Positions 45,251-54,399 of a stretch of DNA of 64,000 nt are shown piece after piece; within the stretch, counting starts at the first letter, position 1, and each line of letters opens with the position of its first letter. The position numbers and the translations under genes are program-made. The notes under the pieces are model-generated. The model searched no databases, was not told the DNA's origin, and saw nothing but the letters and a program-made list of their open reading frames with translations. This stretch comes from Betaproteobacteria bacterium (lineage in GTDB: Bacteria > Pseudomonadota > Gammaproteobacteria > Burkholderiales > SG8-39): the NCBI GenBank assembly GCA_016195915.1, contig JACPYS010000040.1, forward strand, positions 1-64,000, read 5' to 3'.

Positions 45251-46660
45251 ATGCTGCTCCTCGATGCGCCGCTGGCAATCGTCGACGTCGAGACCACGGG
45301 CACCAACCCGGTGTACGACCGCGTCACGGAGATTGCCGTGATCGAGGCCGAAGGCGGCGAGATCACTTCGCAGTGGTCCACTCTCGTCGATCCGCAGACA
45401 CCCATCCCGGGCGCGATCCAGGCGCTCACCGGCATCACCAACGAGATGGTCGCCGGAGCGCCCACCTTCGGCGCGCTGGCCGACGATCTTTACGAACGAC
45501 TCGACGGCCGGGTGTTCGTCGCCCACAACGCGCGCTTCGACTACGGCTTCCTGCGCAACGAATTCGAGCGTGCCGGCCTGCGATTCACCGCGCGCACGCT
45601 GTGCACCGTGAGGCTTTCGCGCAAGCTGTACCCAGAGCATGCGCGCCACAACCTGGATGCCGTGATGGCACGCCACAATCTTGCATGCAGCGCGCGCCAC
45701 CGCGCGCTCGGCGACGCCGAAGTGGTGTGGCGGTTTCTCGAAATCGCGCTCTCGGAGCACGGCTCGGCAGCCTTTGCCAAGGCGGCCGCACAGGTGGCGA
45801 AGCAGCCCACGCTCCCGACACATATCGACCGCTCGGTCATCGATGCGATTCCCGATGCGCCCGGCGTGTACGTCTTACACGGCGAAAGCGGAACGCCGCT
45901 CTATGTCGGCAAAAGCATCACCATGCGCACGCGTGTGATGCAGCACTTCGCCGACGACGTGCATTCCGCGAAAGAAATGGAACTCGCACGCGAGGTGCGT
46001 TCGATCGAGTGGGAGCGCACTGCGGGCGAGCTGGGTGCTTTGCTGCGGGAAGCCGAGTTGGTGAAAGAACTGCTGCCCGTTTTCAACCGCCGGTTGCGGC
46101 GGGCAGCCGATCTGTGCAGCTTCAGCCTGATTCCGGTTGCCGGGCCGTCCTCGGAGCTTCGGCTGGTTTCGCTCGAAGGCCTCGATGCCGCCTGCATGCC
46201 GCAACTCTACGGCCTGTTCCGGTCGCGCCGCACCGCGCTCAATGCGTTGCGCGCGCTCGCCGACGATCACGCCCTGTGCCTGCAGACCCTTGGTTACGAC
46301 AACACGCGCGGCGGCAATGGCGCGTGCTTCCGCCGCCAGATTCAACGCTGTGCCGGCGCGTGCGCAGGCGCCGAGACGCTGCAGACGCATCAGGCGCGGC
46401 TGGTTGCTGCGCTCGCTGGATTGAAAATCGCGTCCTGGATCTGGCGCGGCCCGATCGGTGTGATCGAGGCCGACCGCGAGAACGAGGCGACCGACGTGCA
46501 CCTGATCGACCACTGGTGCTACCTGGGCACCGCAAAATCCGATGCCGAGGTCGGCGAATTGCTCGAAGGCGCGCGTCTGCGCTTCGACATCGACCAGTAC
46601 AAGTTGCTGGTGCGCCATCTGCGCCGTCCGGGGGTGCGCGTGGTCGAACTGACGGCATAA
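45251..46660 (+). CDS. exonuclease (DEDDh)/GIY-YIG nuclease fusion
   Basis: 469 residues. The N-terminal DnaQ-like 3'-5' exonuclease (about 1-170) has IVDVETTGTNPVYDRVTEIA, AHNARFDYGFLRNEF and RHRALGDAEVVWRF (DEDDh acids). A GIY-YIG domain (about 195-290) follows: DAPGVYVLHGESGTPLYVGK. The rest resembles the UvrC-type C-terminus. Such fusions (Cho-like) are thought to act in DNA repair. It starts two bases after the Bug gene stop. Confidence 0.85.
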   Translation: MLLLDAPLAIVDVETTGTNPVYDRVTEIAVIEAEGGEITSQWSTLVDPQTPIPGAIQALTGITNEMVAGAPTFGALADDLYERLDGRVFVAHNARFDYGFLRNEFERAGLRFTARTLCTVRLSRKLYPEHARHNLDAVMARHNLACSARHRALGDAEVVWRFLEIALSEHGSAAFAKAAAQVAKQPTLPTHIDRSVIDAIPDAPGVYVLHGESGTPLYVGKSITMRTRVMQHFADDVHSAKEMELAREVRSIEWERTAGELGALLREAELVKELLPVFNRRLRRAADLCSFSLIPVAGPSSELRLVSLEGLDAACMPQLYGLFRSRRTALNALRALADDHALCLQTLGYDNTRGGNGACFRRQIQRCAGACAGAETLQTHQARLVAALAGLKIASWIWRGPIGVIEADRENEATDVHLIDHWCYLGTAKSDAEVGELLEGARLRFDIDQYKLLVRHLRRPGVRVVELTA

Positions 46661-46664
46661 ACAC

Positions 46665-47678
46665 ATGCACGCGGAAATCGTCGTTCCGGCGCTCCTGCCG
46701 CGCGGGAACGAAATGCCCTACCCCGCCATGCCAGCGTTGGAACTGCTGCTCGCGCGCGGGCGTCGCGCACTGGATGGGCGCTGCAGCTACGAGCAATGGA
46801 TCGGTGCGGCGTGCGGACTGGGCGAAGACAACCCCTTGCCCGCCGGCGCGCTCACGCTGCTTGCCGAAGGCGGCGCACCCGGCGATGCCGTGTGGTTGCG
46901 TGCCGACCCGGTGCACCTGCGCCTGGGCCGCACCGACCTCACTGTCGTATCCGCAGCGGCATTTGCTCTGGACGCGCAGGAAGCCGATTCGTTTGCTGAT
47001 GCGCTCAACGCGCATTTCGCGCAGGAGTTCGAGCTTCAAGCCGTGCGGGCGAAGCACTGGTGCGTGAGGATTGCGACCATGCCGCGGCTGAGCACGCACG
47101 CGACCGCGGAGGTCGCCGGAGGCGACGTGGACACCAACCTGCCGCAGGGCGAGGATGCGAAACACTGGCACGCGCTGATGAACGAGATTCAGATGCTGCT
47201 GCACCGCCATCCCGTGAACGAAGCGCGCCAGGCGCGCGGTATTCCGGAGGTGAACAGCGTCTGGTTCTGGGGTGCGGGCAAGTTGCCGGGAAAGGTTGCG
47301 GATTTCCGCTGGCACTCGGTGACCGCGGACGATCCGCTCGCGCGCGGCTTGACGCTGCATGCGGGGCGAAGCGCTCAGCTCCTGCCCGCTTCGGCAGAGG
47401 CTTGGCTCTCACAGCAGCCCGAGGAGGGTCGTCATCTGGTCGTGCTCGATCTATTACGCATGCCGTTCGCGATGGGAAATACCTCAGACTGGGCGGCGGC
47501 GCTCGCGGTACTCGAGTCACGCTGGTTCGTACCGCTGCTCGATGCGTTGCGCGGCGGCCGTATCGGCATGATCACGCTGCACTCGCCCGATGGCCGCGAA
47601 TCGCTTTCGGTCGAGACAGTACGGGGCGACCTGCGACGCTTCTGGCGCCGCGCGAAACCGCTTTCGGCATATTGCTAG
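46665..47678 (+). CDS. RpfE-like protein
   Basis: 337 residues, starting MHAEIVVPALLPRGNEMPYP and containing NEIQMLLHRHPVNEARQARG and VNSVWFWGAGKLPG, the pattern of proteins annotated RpfE-type in Betaproteobacteria and Xanthomonas, next to recJ. Parts recall the phosphoglycerate-mutase superfamily (ApgM-like), but enzymatic activity is not established. The tail (SVETVRGDLRRFWRRAKPLS) is very conserved in such proteins. It ends nine bases before recJ. Confidence 0.75.
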   Translation: MHAEIVVPALLPRGNEMPYPAMPALELLLARGRRALDGRCSYEQWIGAACGLGEDNPLPAGALTLLAEGGAPGDAVWLRADPVHLRLGRTDLTVVSAAAFALDAQEADSFADALNAHFAQEFELQAVRAKHWCVRIATMPRLSTHATAEVAGGDVDTNLPQGEDAKHWHALMNEIQMLLHRHPVNEARQARGIPEVNSVWFWGAGKLPGKVADFRWHSVTADDPLARGLTLHAGRSAQLLPASAEAWLSQQPEEGRHLVVLDLLRMPFAMGNTSDWAAALAVLESRWFVPLLDALRGGRIGMITLHSPDGRESLSVETVRGDLRRFWRRAKPLSAYC

Positions 47679-47687
47679 GGTTCGGAC

Positions 47688-49388
47688 ATGCGCATCTCCG
47701 TGCGAACTTACCTGCAGCAGGACCGCGAAACGCTCGAGCGCGCAGGGGTGCATCCCCTTCTTGCGCGCCTGTACGCCGCGCGACGGGTCAAGACCGCCGC
47801 CGAACTCGACACCGACGCAAAACACCTGATTCCTCCGGCGCAGTTGAAGAACTCCGGCGCCGCGGCGCGGCTGCTGGCCGATGCAATCGCCGCGCGCAAG
47901 CGACTGCTCGTAGTTGCCGATTACGACTGCGACGGTGCCACCGCCTGCGCGGTTGCAGTCCGCGCACTCACCGAGTTCGGCGCGAAAGTCGACTTCCTCG
48001 TGCCAGACCGCTTCACCATGGGCTACGGCCTTTCGCCCGAGCTGGTCGAACTTGCCGCGCAGCGCGCTCCCGATCTGCTGATCACCGTGGACCATGGGAT
48101 CGCGAGCGTCGCCGGGGTGGCGCGCGCGCGGGAACTGGGCATCGCCACGCTGATCACCGACCACCATCTGCCCGGCGCAGAGCTGCCGGCAGCCGATTGC
48201 ATCGTCAATCCGAACCAGCCGGGTTGCGAGTTTCCTTCGAAGAACCTCGCCGGAGTGGGTGTGATGTTTTATGTGCTGCTCGCGCTGCGCGCCGAACTGC
48301 GGGAGCGCGGCGCATTCGCGGGCAAAGAAGAGCCCAACCTCAAGTCCCTCACCGACCTCGTCGCGCTCGGTACCATCGCCGATGTGGTCCCGCTGGATGC
48401 GAACAACCGCATCCTGGTCGCGCAAGGTCTCAAGCGCATCCGCGCTGGCCACGCCAAACCCGGCATTAACGCTCTGTTTGCCGCGGCGGGGCGCGATCCG
48501 CGAGTCGCGAGCGGTTTCGACCTGGGCTTCACCACCGGCCCGCGCTTGAATGCGGCCGGCCGGCTCGCCGACATGAGCCTCGGCGTCGAATGCCTCGTCA
48601 CCGACGACCCGGCGCGAGCGGCGCAATGCGCACAGGAACTCGACCGGCTCAATCGCGAGCGGCGCAAGATCGAGGCCGGCATGCTCGAAGGCGCAACGGC
48701 CGCCATTGATGCGCTTCCCGACGCGGTCGGCGCAGCGATCGCACTCTACGACGCGGCGTGGCACCAGGGCGTGGTCGGCATCCTCGCCGCGCGGGTGCGC
48801 GAGCGCCTTCACCGGCCGGCGGTATGTTTCGCGCCGGCGGGCAGCGAAGTGGGGGTGCGCGTTTTGCGCGGCTCGGGCCGCTCGATCCCGGGACTGCACC
48901 TGCGCGATTGCCTCGATTTGGTCGCGAAGCGTGCGCCTGACCTGATCCGGCGTTTCGGCGGGCACGCGCAAGCCGCAGGGCTCACGATTGCGGAAGCGAA
49001 CTTCGAGCGTTTCGCGCAAGGCTTCGAGCGCGCCGCTGCCGAACTCCTGCCGCCCGAGGCGCTCGCACGTGTGGTGGAAACCGACGGCGCTCTGGAGTCG
49101 GGATATTTCACGCTCGACACCACGCGCATGCTCGAGGACCGGATCTGGGGCCAGGGCTTTCCCGCGCCGGTGTTCTGCGATACATTTGCAGTAGAAAACC
49201 AGCGCGTGGTCGGCGAGAAACACCTGAAACTGCGGCTCGAAAAGGATGGCCGGCGGCACGAAGCGATCCAGTTCAACGCGCTCGGGCCGCTTGCAGGAAA
49301 GATTCGCGCCGCCTACCGATTGTCGATCAACGAATACAACGGCCTGAAAAGCGTCCAGCTCACCGTCGAGCATGCGGAGACGGCCTGA
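47688..49388 (+). CDS. recJ: single-stranded-DNA-specific exonuclease RecJ
   Basis: 566 residues. The DHH domain has LLVVADYDCDGATACAVAV, LITVDHGIASVAGVARARE and LITDHHLPGAELPAADCIVN, and the DHHA1 domain has FGGHAQAAGLTIAEANFERF. RecJ degrades 5'-ended ssDNA in RecF-pathway and mismatch repair. Length is normal. It lies in the rpfE-like/recJ/.../prfB/lysS block familiar from related proteobacteria. Confidence 0.96.
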   Translation: MRISVRTYLQQDRETLERAGVHPLLARLYAARRVKTAAELDTDAKHLIPPAQLKNSGAAARLLADAIAARKRLLVVADYDCDGATACAVAVRALTEFGAKVDFLVPDRFTMGYGLSPELVELAAQRAPDLLITVDHGIASVAGVARARELGIATLITDHHLPGAELPAADCIVNPNQPGCEFPSKNLAGVGVMFYVLLALRAELRERGAFAGKEEPNLKSLTDLVALGTIADVVPLDANNRILVAQGLKRIRAGHAKPGINALFAAAGRDPRVASGFDLGFTTGPRLNAAGRLADMSLGVECLVTDDPARAAQCAQELDRLNRERRKIEAGMLEGATAAIDALPDAVGAAIALYDAAWHQGVVGILAARVRERLHRPAVCFAPAGSEVGVRVLRGSGRSIPGLHLRDCLDLVAKRAPDLIRRFGGHAQAAGLTIAEANFERFAQGFERAAAELLPPEALARVVETDGALESGYFTLDTTRMLEDRIWGQGFPAPVFCDTFAVENQRVVGEKHLKLRLEKDGRRHEAIQFNALGPLAGKIRAAYRLSINEYNGLKSVQLTVEHAETA

Positions 49389-49405
49389 CCCGAAAAAGAG
49401 ATCCC

Positions 49406-50254
49406 ATGATCCGAACCCTGTTTCTCGCGTTTGTCCTTTCGTTCACCGCGGTCGCCAATGCGCAGGTCCAGGTGAATGCCGGCCCCTACGTGCCCTCGCC
49501 CAACAGCGTGGTGTCGGACATGCTCTCGCTCGCAGCCGTCGGCCCGGCAGATTTCGTCATCGACCTCGGCTCGGGCGACGGGCGCATCGTACTCACCGCC
49601 GCAAAGGTGTACGGCGCACGCGGCTTCGGCGTGGAGATCAAGGATGAGCTGGTGAAGCTCTCGAATGAAGCAGCGCAGAAGCAAGGCGTCGCGGAGCGGG
49701 TGAAATTCATCAAGCAGGATCTGTTCAAGACCGACATTTCGCAGGCGAGCGTGCTTACCATGTACCTGCTGCCCGACACGGTGAACATGCTGAGCGACAA
49801 GCTGCAGAAGGAACTCAAGCCCGGCACGCGCATCATCTCGCACGACTATCCGCTCTCGGGCTGGCTGCCCGAGAAGTATGAGCAGTTCGACCTCGCCGAC
49901 AAGGTGCAGATCAGCGGGGTGACCACCACCATCATCTACCTGTACGTCGTACCCGCGCAGGTCGCCGGTCGCTGGAGCGCGACGTTGCCGGCAAGCGTGG
50001 CGAAAGGCGCGGCCACGCTGGAGATCAAACAGCAGCTGCAGAAGGTCTCGGGCAACCTGACGCTGGGCGTGCGCGAGGTGCCGCTCCAGGAAATGAAACT
50101 GGTTGGCGATCGCATCAGCTTCTCGATGCCCGGCGAGCGCGGCGCCAGGCCGCACGCGTTCACGGGCCAGGTGAAGGGCGGCGCCATCGAAGGCCTGGTC
50201 GAGAGCGCCGGGGTCAAGACGCCCTGGTCGGCGAAACTCGCGCCGAAGTCATAG
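49406..50254 (+). CDS. exported class I SAM-methyltransferase-like protein
   Basis: 282 residues with a clear signal peptide (1-20, [20 protein letters not shown]). The body is a class I methyltransferase fold with motif [21 protein letters not shown], then [13 protein letters not shown] and the later strand TKISHDY-type region, plus a C-terminal beta-rich domain. SAM is not expected in the periplasm, so the role is unclear; such exported proteins do recur in Betaproteobacteria. It lies between recJ and the KTSC gene. Confidence 0.8.
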   Translation: MIRTLFLAFVLSFTAVANAQVQVNAGPYVPSPNSVVSDMLSLAAVGPADFVIDLGSGDGRIVLTAAKVYGARGFGVEIKDELVKLSNEAAQKQGVAERVKFIKQDLFKTDISQASVLTMYLLPDTVNMLSDKLQKELKPGTRIISHDYPLSGWLPEKYEQFDLADKVQISGVTTTIIYLYVVPAQVAGRWSATLPASVAKGAATLEIKQQLQKVSGNLTLGVREVPLQEMKLVGDRISFSMPGERGARPHAFTGQVKGGAIEGLVESAGVKTPWSAKLAPKS

Positions 50255-50258
50255 GGCC

Positions 50259-50468
50259 ATGCAGCGCAAGCGTGTCAACTCCTCGCGCCTCCGTTCGGTG
50301 GGCTACGACGAGCGTTCCGAGACGCTCGAAGTCGAGATGTCGAACGGAACCATCTATCAGTACAGCAAGGTCTCGCCCGAGGTACACCGCCGCTTCATGG
50401 CCGCGCCCAATCCGACCACCTACTTCGACGACAAGATCGCCGAGGAATACTCGTCCAAGCGCGTATAA
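50259..50468 (+). CDS. KTSC domain protein
   Basis: 69 residues with the KTSC signature: [39 protein letters not shown] (close variant) and [18 protein letters not shown]. The domain occurs next to or fused with lysyl-tRNA synthetases, as the nearby lysS illustrates; its function is unknown. Its stop overlaps a TATAAT that could serve the prfB gene. Confidence 0.87.
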   Translation: MQRKRVNSSRLRSVGYDERSETLEVEMSNGTIYQYSKVSPEVHRRFMAAPNPTTYFDDKIAEEYSSKRV

Positions 50469-50469
50469 T
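50464..50469 (+). promoter_or_regulatory. possible prfB -10 element
   Basis: A perfect TATAAT 20 bases before the prfB ATG, overlapping the KTSC stop. No good -35 is visible 17 bases upstream, so this is tentative. Confidence 0.3.
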
Positions 50470-50489
50470 CGCGCGCTTTGGATCGCGCC

Positions 50490-51594
50490 ATGGAAGCAGA
50501 ACGCATCAATCTCATCGCCTCTACGCTCTCCGACCTCGCTGCCCGGTCGGCCGAGCTGCGGAGGTATCTTTGACTTCGACGGCAAGAAGAAGCGCCTCGC
50601 GGAAGTCGTAACCGCCCTGGAAGACCCCGGCGTCTGGTCCGACGCGAGGCGCGCGCAGGATCTCGGGCGCGAGAAAAAGCAGCTCGAATCCGTGGTCGCC
50701 AGGCTCTCCGATGCCGGAACACGCCTCGGCGACGCGCAGGAACTGTTCGCGCTCGCGCGCGCCGATAACGACGACGAGACCCTGAATTCGATCGAGTCCG
50801 AGACCGCGCAACTGCGCGCGTTGGTGGAGGCGCTCGAATTCCAGCGCATGTTCTCGAACCCGCTCGACCCGAACAGCTGCTTCGTGGACATCCAGGCCGG
50901 CTCGGGCGGCACCGAAGCGCAGGACTGGGCGGCGATGCTCGAGCGCATGTACCTCCGGTACTGCGACAGGAAGGCCTTCAAGGTCGAACTGCTGGAGCAA
51001 TCCGACGGCGAGGTCGCGGGCATCAAGAGCGCGACCATCAAGGTCGAAGGCGATTATGCCTACGGCCACCTGCGCACCGAGATCGGCGTGCACCGCCTGG
51101 TGAGGAAGAGCCCGTTCGACTCGAACGCGCGCCGCCACACCTCGTTCGCCAGCGTGTTCGTCTACCCCGAGGTCGACGACACGATCGAGGTCGAAATCAA
51201 CCCCGCGGACCTGCGCGTCGACGTCTACCGCGCCTCGGGCGCCGGCGGGCAGCACGTCAACAAGACCGAGTCCGCGGTGCGCATCACCCACCTGCCGACC
51301 AATATCGTGGTGCAGAGCCAGAGCGACCGTTCGCAGCACCGTAACCGCGCCGCGTGCATGACGATGCTCAAGTCGCGCCTGTACGAACTCGAGATACGCA
51401 AGCGCATGGCGGAACAGACCAAGCTGGAGGATTCCAAGACCGACATCGGCTGGGGCCACCAGATCCGCTCCTACGTGCTCGACCAGTCGCGCATCAAGGA
51501 TTTGCGCACCGGGGTGGAGATCGGCAATACGCAGGCGGTGCTCGACGGAGACCTCGACGATTTCATCAGCGCCAGCCTGAAGCAGGGAGTGTGA
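50490..51594 (+). CDS. prfB: peptide chain release factor 2 (programmed +1 frameshift)
   Basis: 367 residues when the +1 frameshift is used. The first 27 codons end at CTT TGA (50568-50573); reading then continues with GAC in the +1 frame. The catalytic GGQ appears in [20 protein letters not shown], and the stop-codon recognition region with SPF follows [17 protein letters not shown]2 terminates at UAA and UGA and autoregulates through this frameshift. lysS follows after two bases. Confidence 0.96.
50560..50574 (+). promoter_or_regulatory. prfB programmed frameshift signal
   Basis: GGAGG (50560-50564) acts as the internal Shine-Dalgarno-like element, then TAT CTT TGA C. This matches the classical RF2 signal closely, with the slippery CTT and in-frame UGA. 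Confidence 0.93.
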
Positions 51595-51596
51595 CC

Positions 51597-53102
51597 ATGG
51601 CCGACCAGACGCAGCAGCCACAGGACGAGAACAAGCTGATCGACGAGCGGCGAGCGAAGCTCGCCCGGCTGCGCGAGGCGGGCATCGCATTCCCGAACGA
51701 CTTCAGCCGCACCCACGTGATGGCGGACCTCGTGCGCGAATTCGGCGCGCTCGACAAGCCCGCGCTCGAGGCGAAGCAGCTGCCGCCCGTCGCCGTCGCG
51801 GGCCGCATGATGCTCAAGCGGGTGATGGGCAAGGCGAGTTTCGCCACGCTGCAGGACGGCTCGGGCCGCATCCAGCTCTACGCCTCGAACGATGTCACCG
51901 GAGCCGAGGCGCACGAAGCGTTCAAGCACTGGGACCTTGGTGATATCGTCGCGGTGAGCGGAACGCTGTTCAAGACCAACAAGGGTGAACTGACCGTGCA
52001 CGCGGGCGAACTGCGCCTGCTCGCGAAGGCGCTGCGCCCGCTGCCGGAGAAGTTCCACGGACTGGCCGACCAGGAGATGCGCTACCGCAGGCGTTATCTC
52101 GACCTGATCGTCAACGACTCATCGCGCGGCGTGTTCGAGACGCGCTCGAAGGTGGTGCAGGCGCTGCGCGAATCGATGACCTCCGAGGGCTATCTCGAAG
52201 TCGAGACGCCGATGATGCATCCGATTCCCGGCGGCGCGGCGGCGCGGCCGTTCGCCACCCACCACAATGCGCTCGACATGCGGCTTTACCTGCGCATCGC
52301 GCCGGAGCTGTACCTCAAGCGGCTGGTGGTCGGTGGGATCGAGCGCGTGTTCGAGATCAACCGCAACTTCAGGAACGAAGGCATCTCCACGCGCCACAAC
52401 CCGGAATTCACGATGATGGAGTGGTACTGCGCGTACGAAACCTTCGAGTACATGATCGCGCATACCGAGCGGCTGGTGCGGCACGCAGCACGCTCGGCGC
52501 TCGGCGCGGAAACGGTGACCTACCAGGGCCGGCCGCTCGATTTCGGAAAACCCTTTGCACGATTGCCGATTCCCGACGCGATCCGGACGTTCGGCGGCGG
52601 CGCGTACGCAACCGCCGACCTGCGCGACCGCGCGGTGCTCGCGCGCTCGTTGAAATCGCTCGGCGTGGAATTCACCGATGCGCAGGGCTGGGGCTCGCTG
52701 CAGCTGATGCTGTTCGAGACGCTCGCCGAGAAACACCTCATCGAGCCGACCTTCGTGCTCGGTTATCCGGCGGAGGTCTCGCCGCTCGCGCGACGCAGCG
52801 ACACCGACGGCGAACTCACCGACCGGTTCGAACTGTTCATCGATGCGAAGGAAATCGCCAACGGTTTTTCCGAGCTCAACGATCCCGAGGACCAGGCCGC
52901 GCGCTTTCTCGAGCAGGCGAAGATGAAGGACGCCGGGGACCAGGAAGCGATGTTCTACGATGCCGACTACATCCGCGCGCTCGAGTACGGTCTACCTCCG
53001 ACCGCCGGCGCCGGGCTCGGCATCGACCGGCTGGTGATGCTGCTGACCGACTCGCCTTCGATCCGCGACGTGATTCTGTTCCCGCACCTGCGGCCGGAGT
53101 AG
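51597..53102 (+). CDS. lysS: lysyl-tRNA synthetase, class II
   Basis: 501 residues. The anticodon-binding OB domain (about 55-165, [20 protein letters not shown]) precedes the class II core with motif 1 [19 protein letters not shown], motif 2 [20 protein letters not shown] and motif 3 [18 protein letters not shown]. Length is normal. It starts three bases after prfB, forming the widespread prfB-lysS pair. Confidence 0.97.
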   Translation: MADQTQQPQDENKLIDERRAKLARLREAGIAFPNDFSRTHVMADLVREFGALDKPALEAKQLPPVAVAGRMMLKRVMGKASFATLQDGSGRIQLYASNDVTGAEAHEAFKHWDLGDIVAVSGTLFKTNKGELTVHAGELRLLAKALRPLPEKFHGLADQEMRYRRRYLDLIVNDSSRGVFETRSKVVQALRESMTSEGYLEVETPMMHPIPGGAAARPFATHHNALDMRLYLRIAPELYLKRLVVGGIERVFEINRNFRNEGISTRHNPEFTMMEWYCAYETFEYMIAHTERLVRHAARSALGAETVTYQGRPLDFGKPFARLPIPDAIRTFGGGAYATADLRDRAVLARSLKSLGVEFTDAQGWGSLQLMLFETLAEKHLIEPTFVLGYPAEVSPLARRSDTDGELTDRFELFIDAKEIANGFSELNDPEDQAARFLEQAKMKDAGDQEAMFYDADYIRALEYGLPPTAGAGLGIDRLVMLLTDSPSIRDVILFPHLRPE

Positions 53103-53127
53103 CAACACCCAGGCGACGAGCGCGTCG

Positions 53128-54393
53128 TCAGGGTCCTGCGGCGTGGCCAGTGTCGTGTGCCGCGCCGTGCTCGGCCGGCGAGCTGCCTGCGATCACACCG
53201 AGTTCGCGCAGCTTTTGAATCTGCGCGGCATCGAAGCCGGCCTCCTGCAGCAGTGCCTCGTTGTGCTCGCCCATGCGCGGCGCGGCGCGCTGCGGCAACT
53301 CGACGCCCGGCACGCGGATCGGGCTCGCGATCATGCGCGCGGCACGGCCGTCGGGGTAGGCGTAGCCGAGCACGCTCTCGCGTTCGTGCACGAACGGGTT
53401 CTCCAGCGCCTGCGCGATATCGAACACCGGCGATACCGGAACCTTTCCCGCCAGCCTCCCGATCCACACGGCAGTGGGGTGCTGCATCAACGCATCGTCG
53501 AGCAGGCACGTCACGCGATCGCGGTTGCGCAGCCGCGCCGGGAATCCCGCGAGTTCGGGGTCGTCGATCCATTCCGGGTGGCCGAGTTCGCGCGCGAGCA
53601 GCGGCCAGAACTTCTCCTTGTTGCACATGATGAACAGCCAGCCGTCCTGCGTGCGATACAGCTGGCTGGGCACCAGGCTCGGATGGCCGCTGCGTGCCGT
53701 CCGTCCGGTCACCGTGCCCGCATTCAGGTACCAGGTACCGGGGTAGTTGAGGTTGTGCAGGGCGACGTCGAACAGCGACGTGTCGATGTCCATTCCGATT
53801 CCCGTTTCGCCCGCCTTGATCACGCCGGCAAGCAGGCCGAAAGCGGATGCAAGGCCGGTCATCAAATCGACGATCGAAAGGCCGTAACGCGTGGGAGGCC
53901 CGTCAGGTTCGCCGGTCAGCATGAGATGCCCGGCCTCGGCCTGCATCAGGTAATCGTATCCCGGCCACGCGGTGCGTGATCCGGCCCGGCCGTAGGCCGA
54001 AAGGTGCGTGCAGACGATGCGCGGGTTGTGTTGCTTCAGGTCCGCGTAGGTCAGGCCCAGCTTGACCGGCAGGTCGCCGCGCAGGTTGTCGAGCACCGCG
54101 TCCACCTTTGCGACCATTGCATGAAACACCGCCTTGCCCTGGGGATGTTTCAGGTCGAGCGTCAGGCTCTTCTTGTTGCGGTTGAAGGTCTGGAAGAATT
54201 GGCTGTCTTCCTCGCCGAAGAAATACGGGCCCACCTGACGGCCGACATCGCCGCCATCCCTGTGGTTCTCGATCTTGATGACCTCGGCGCCGAGGTCGGC
54301 GAGGTAGGACGTGCCGAAGGGCCCGGCACCGTACTGCTCTACCGCAAGCACGCGCAGGCCGGACAGGGGAAGCTTCGAGGAGGCGTCGGTCAT
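53128..54393 (-). CDS. CaiB/BaiF family CoA transferase
   Basis: 421 residues, class III CoA transferase: SGLRVLAVEQYGAGPFGTSY at the start, DLGAEVIKIENHRDGGDVGR, NKKSLTLDLKHPQGKAVFHA and YGLSIVDLMTGLASAFGLLA with the catalytic-Asp region. It would move CoA onto a carboxylate, for example itaconate from succinyl-CoA if the cluster is an itaconate pathway. It is the last gene of the minus-strand arm (Bug receptor, MmgE/PrpD, this gene). Confidence 0.88.
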   Translation of the reverse strand: MTDASSKLPLSGLRVLAVEQYGAGPFGTSYLADLGAEVIKIENHRDGGDVGRQVGPYFFGEEDSQFFQTFNRNKKSLTLDLKHPQGKAVFHAMVAKVDAVLDNLRGDLPVKLGLTYADLKQHNPRIVCTHLSAYGRAGSRTAWPGYDYLMQAEAGHLMLTGEPDGPPTRYGLSIVDLMTGLASAFGLLAGVIKAGETGIGMDIDTSLFDVALHNLNYPGTWYLNAGTVTGRTARSGHPSLVPSQLYRTQDGWLFIMCNKEKFWPLLARELGHPEWIDDPELAGFPARLRNRDRVTCLLDDALMQHPTAVWIGRLAGKVPVSPVFDIAQALENPFVHERESVLGYAYPDGRAARMIASPIRVPGVELPQRAAPRMGEHNEALLQEAGFDAAQIQKLRELGVIAGSSPAEHGAAHDTGHAAGP

Positions 54394-54399
54394 GGCGGG

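Noticed and set aside
50490-50573. prfB as a frameshifted pseudogene
   Set aside because: The break has the exact GGAGG-TAT-CTT-TGA-C signal of the programmed RF2 frameshift, and the rest of the gene is intact.
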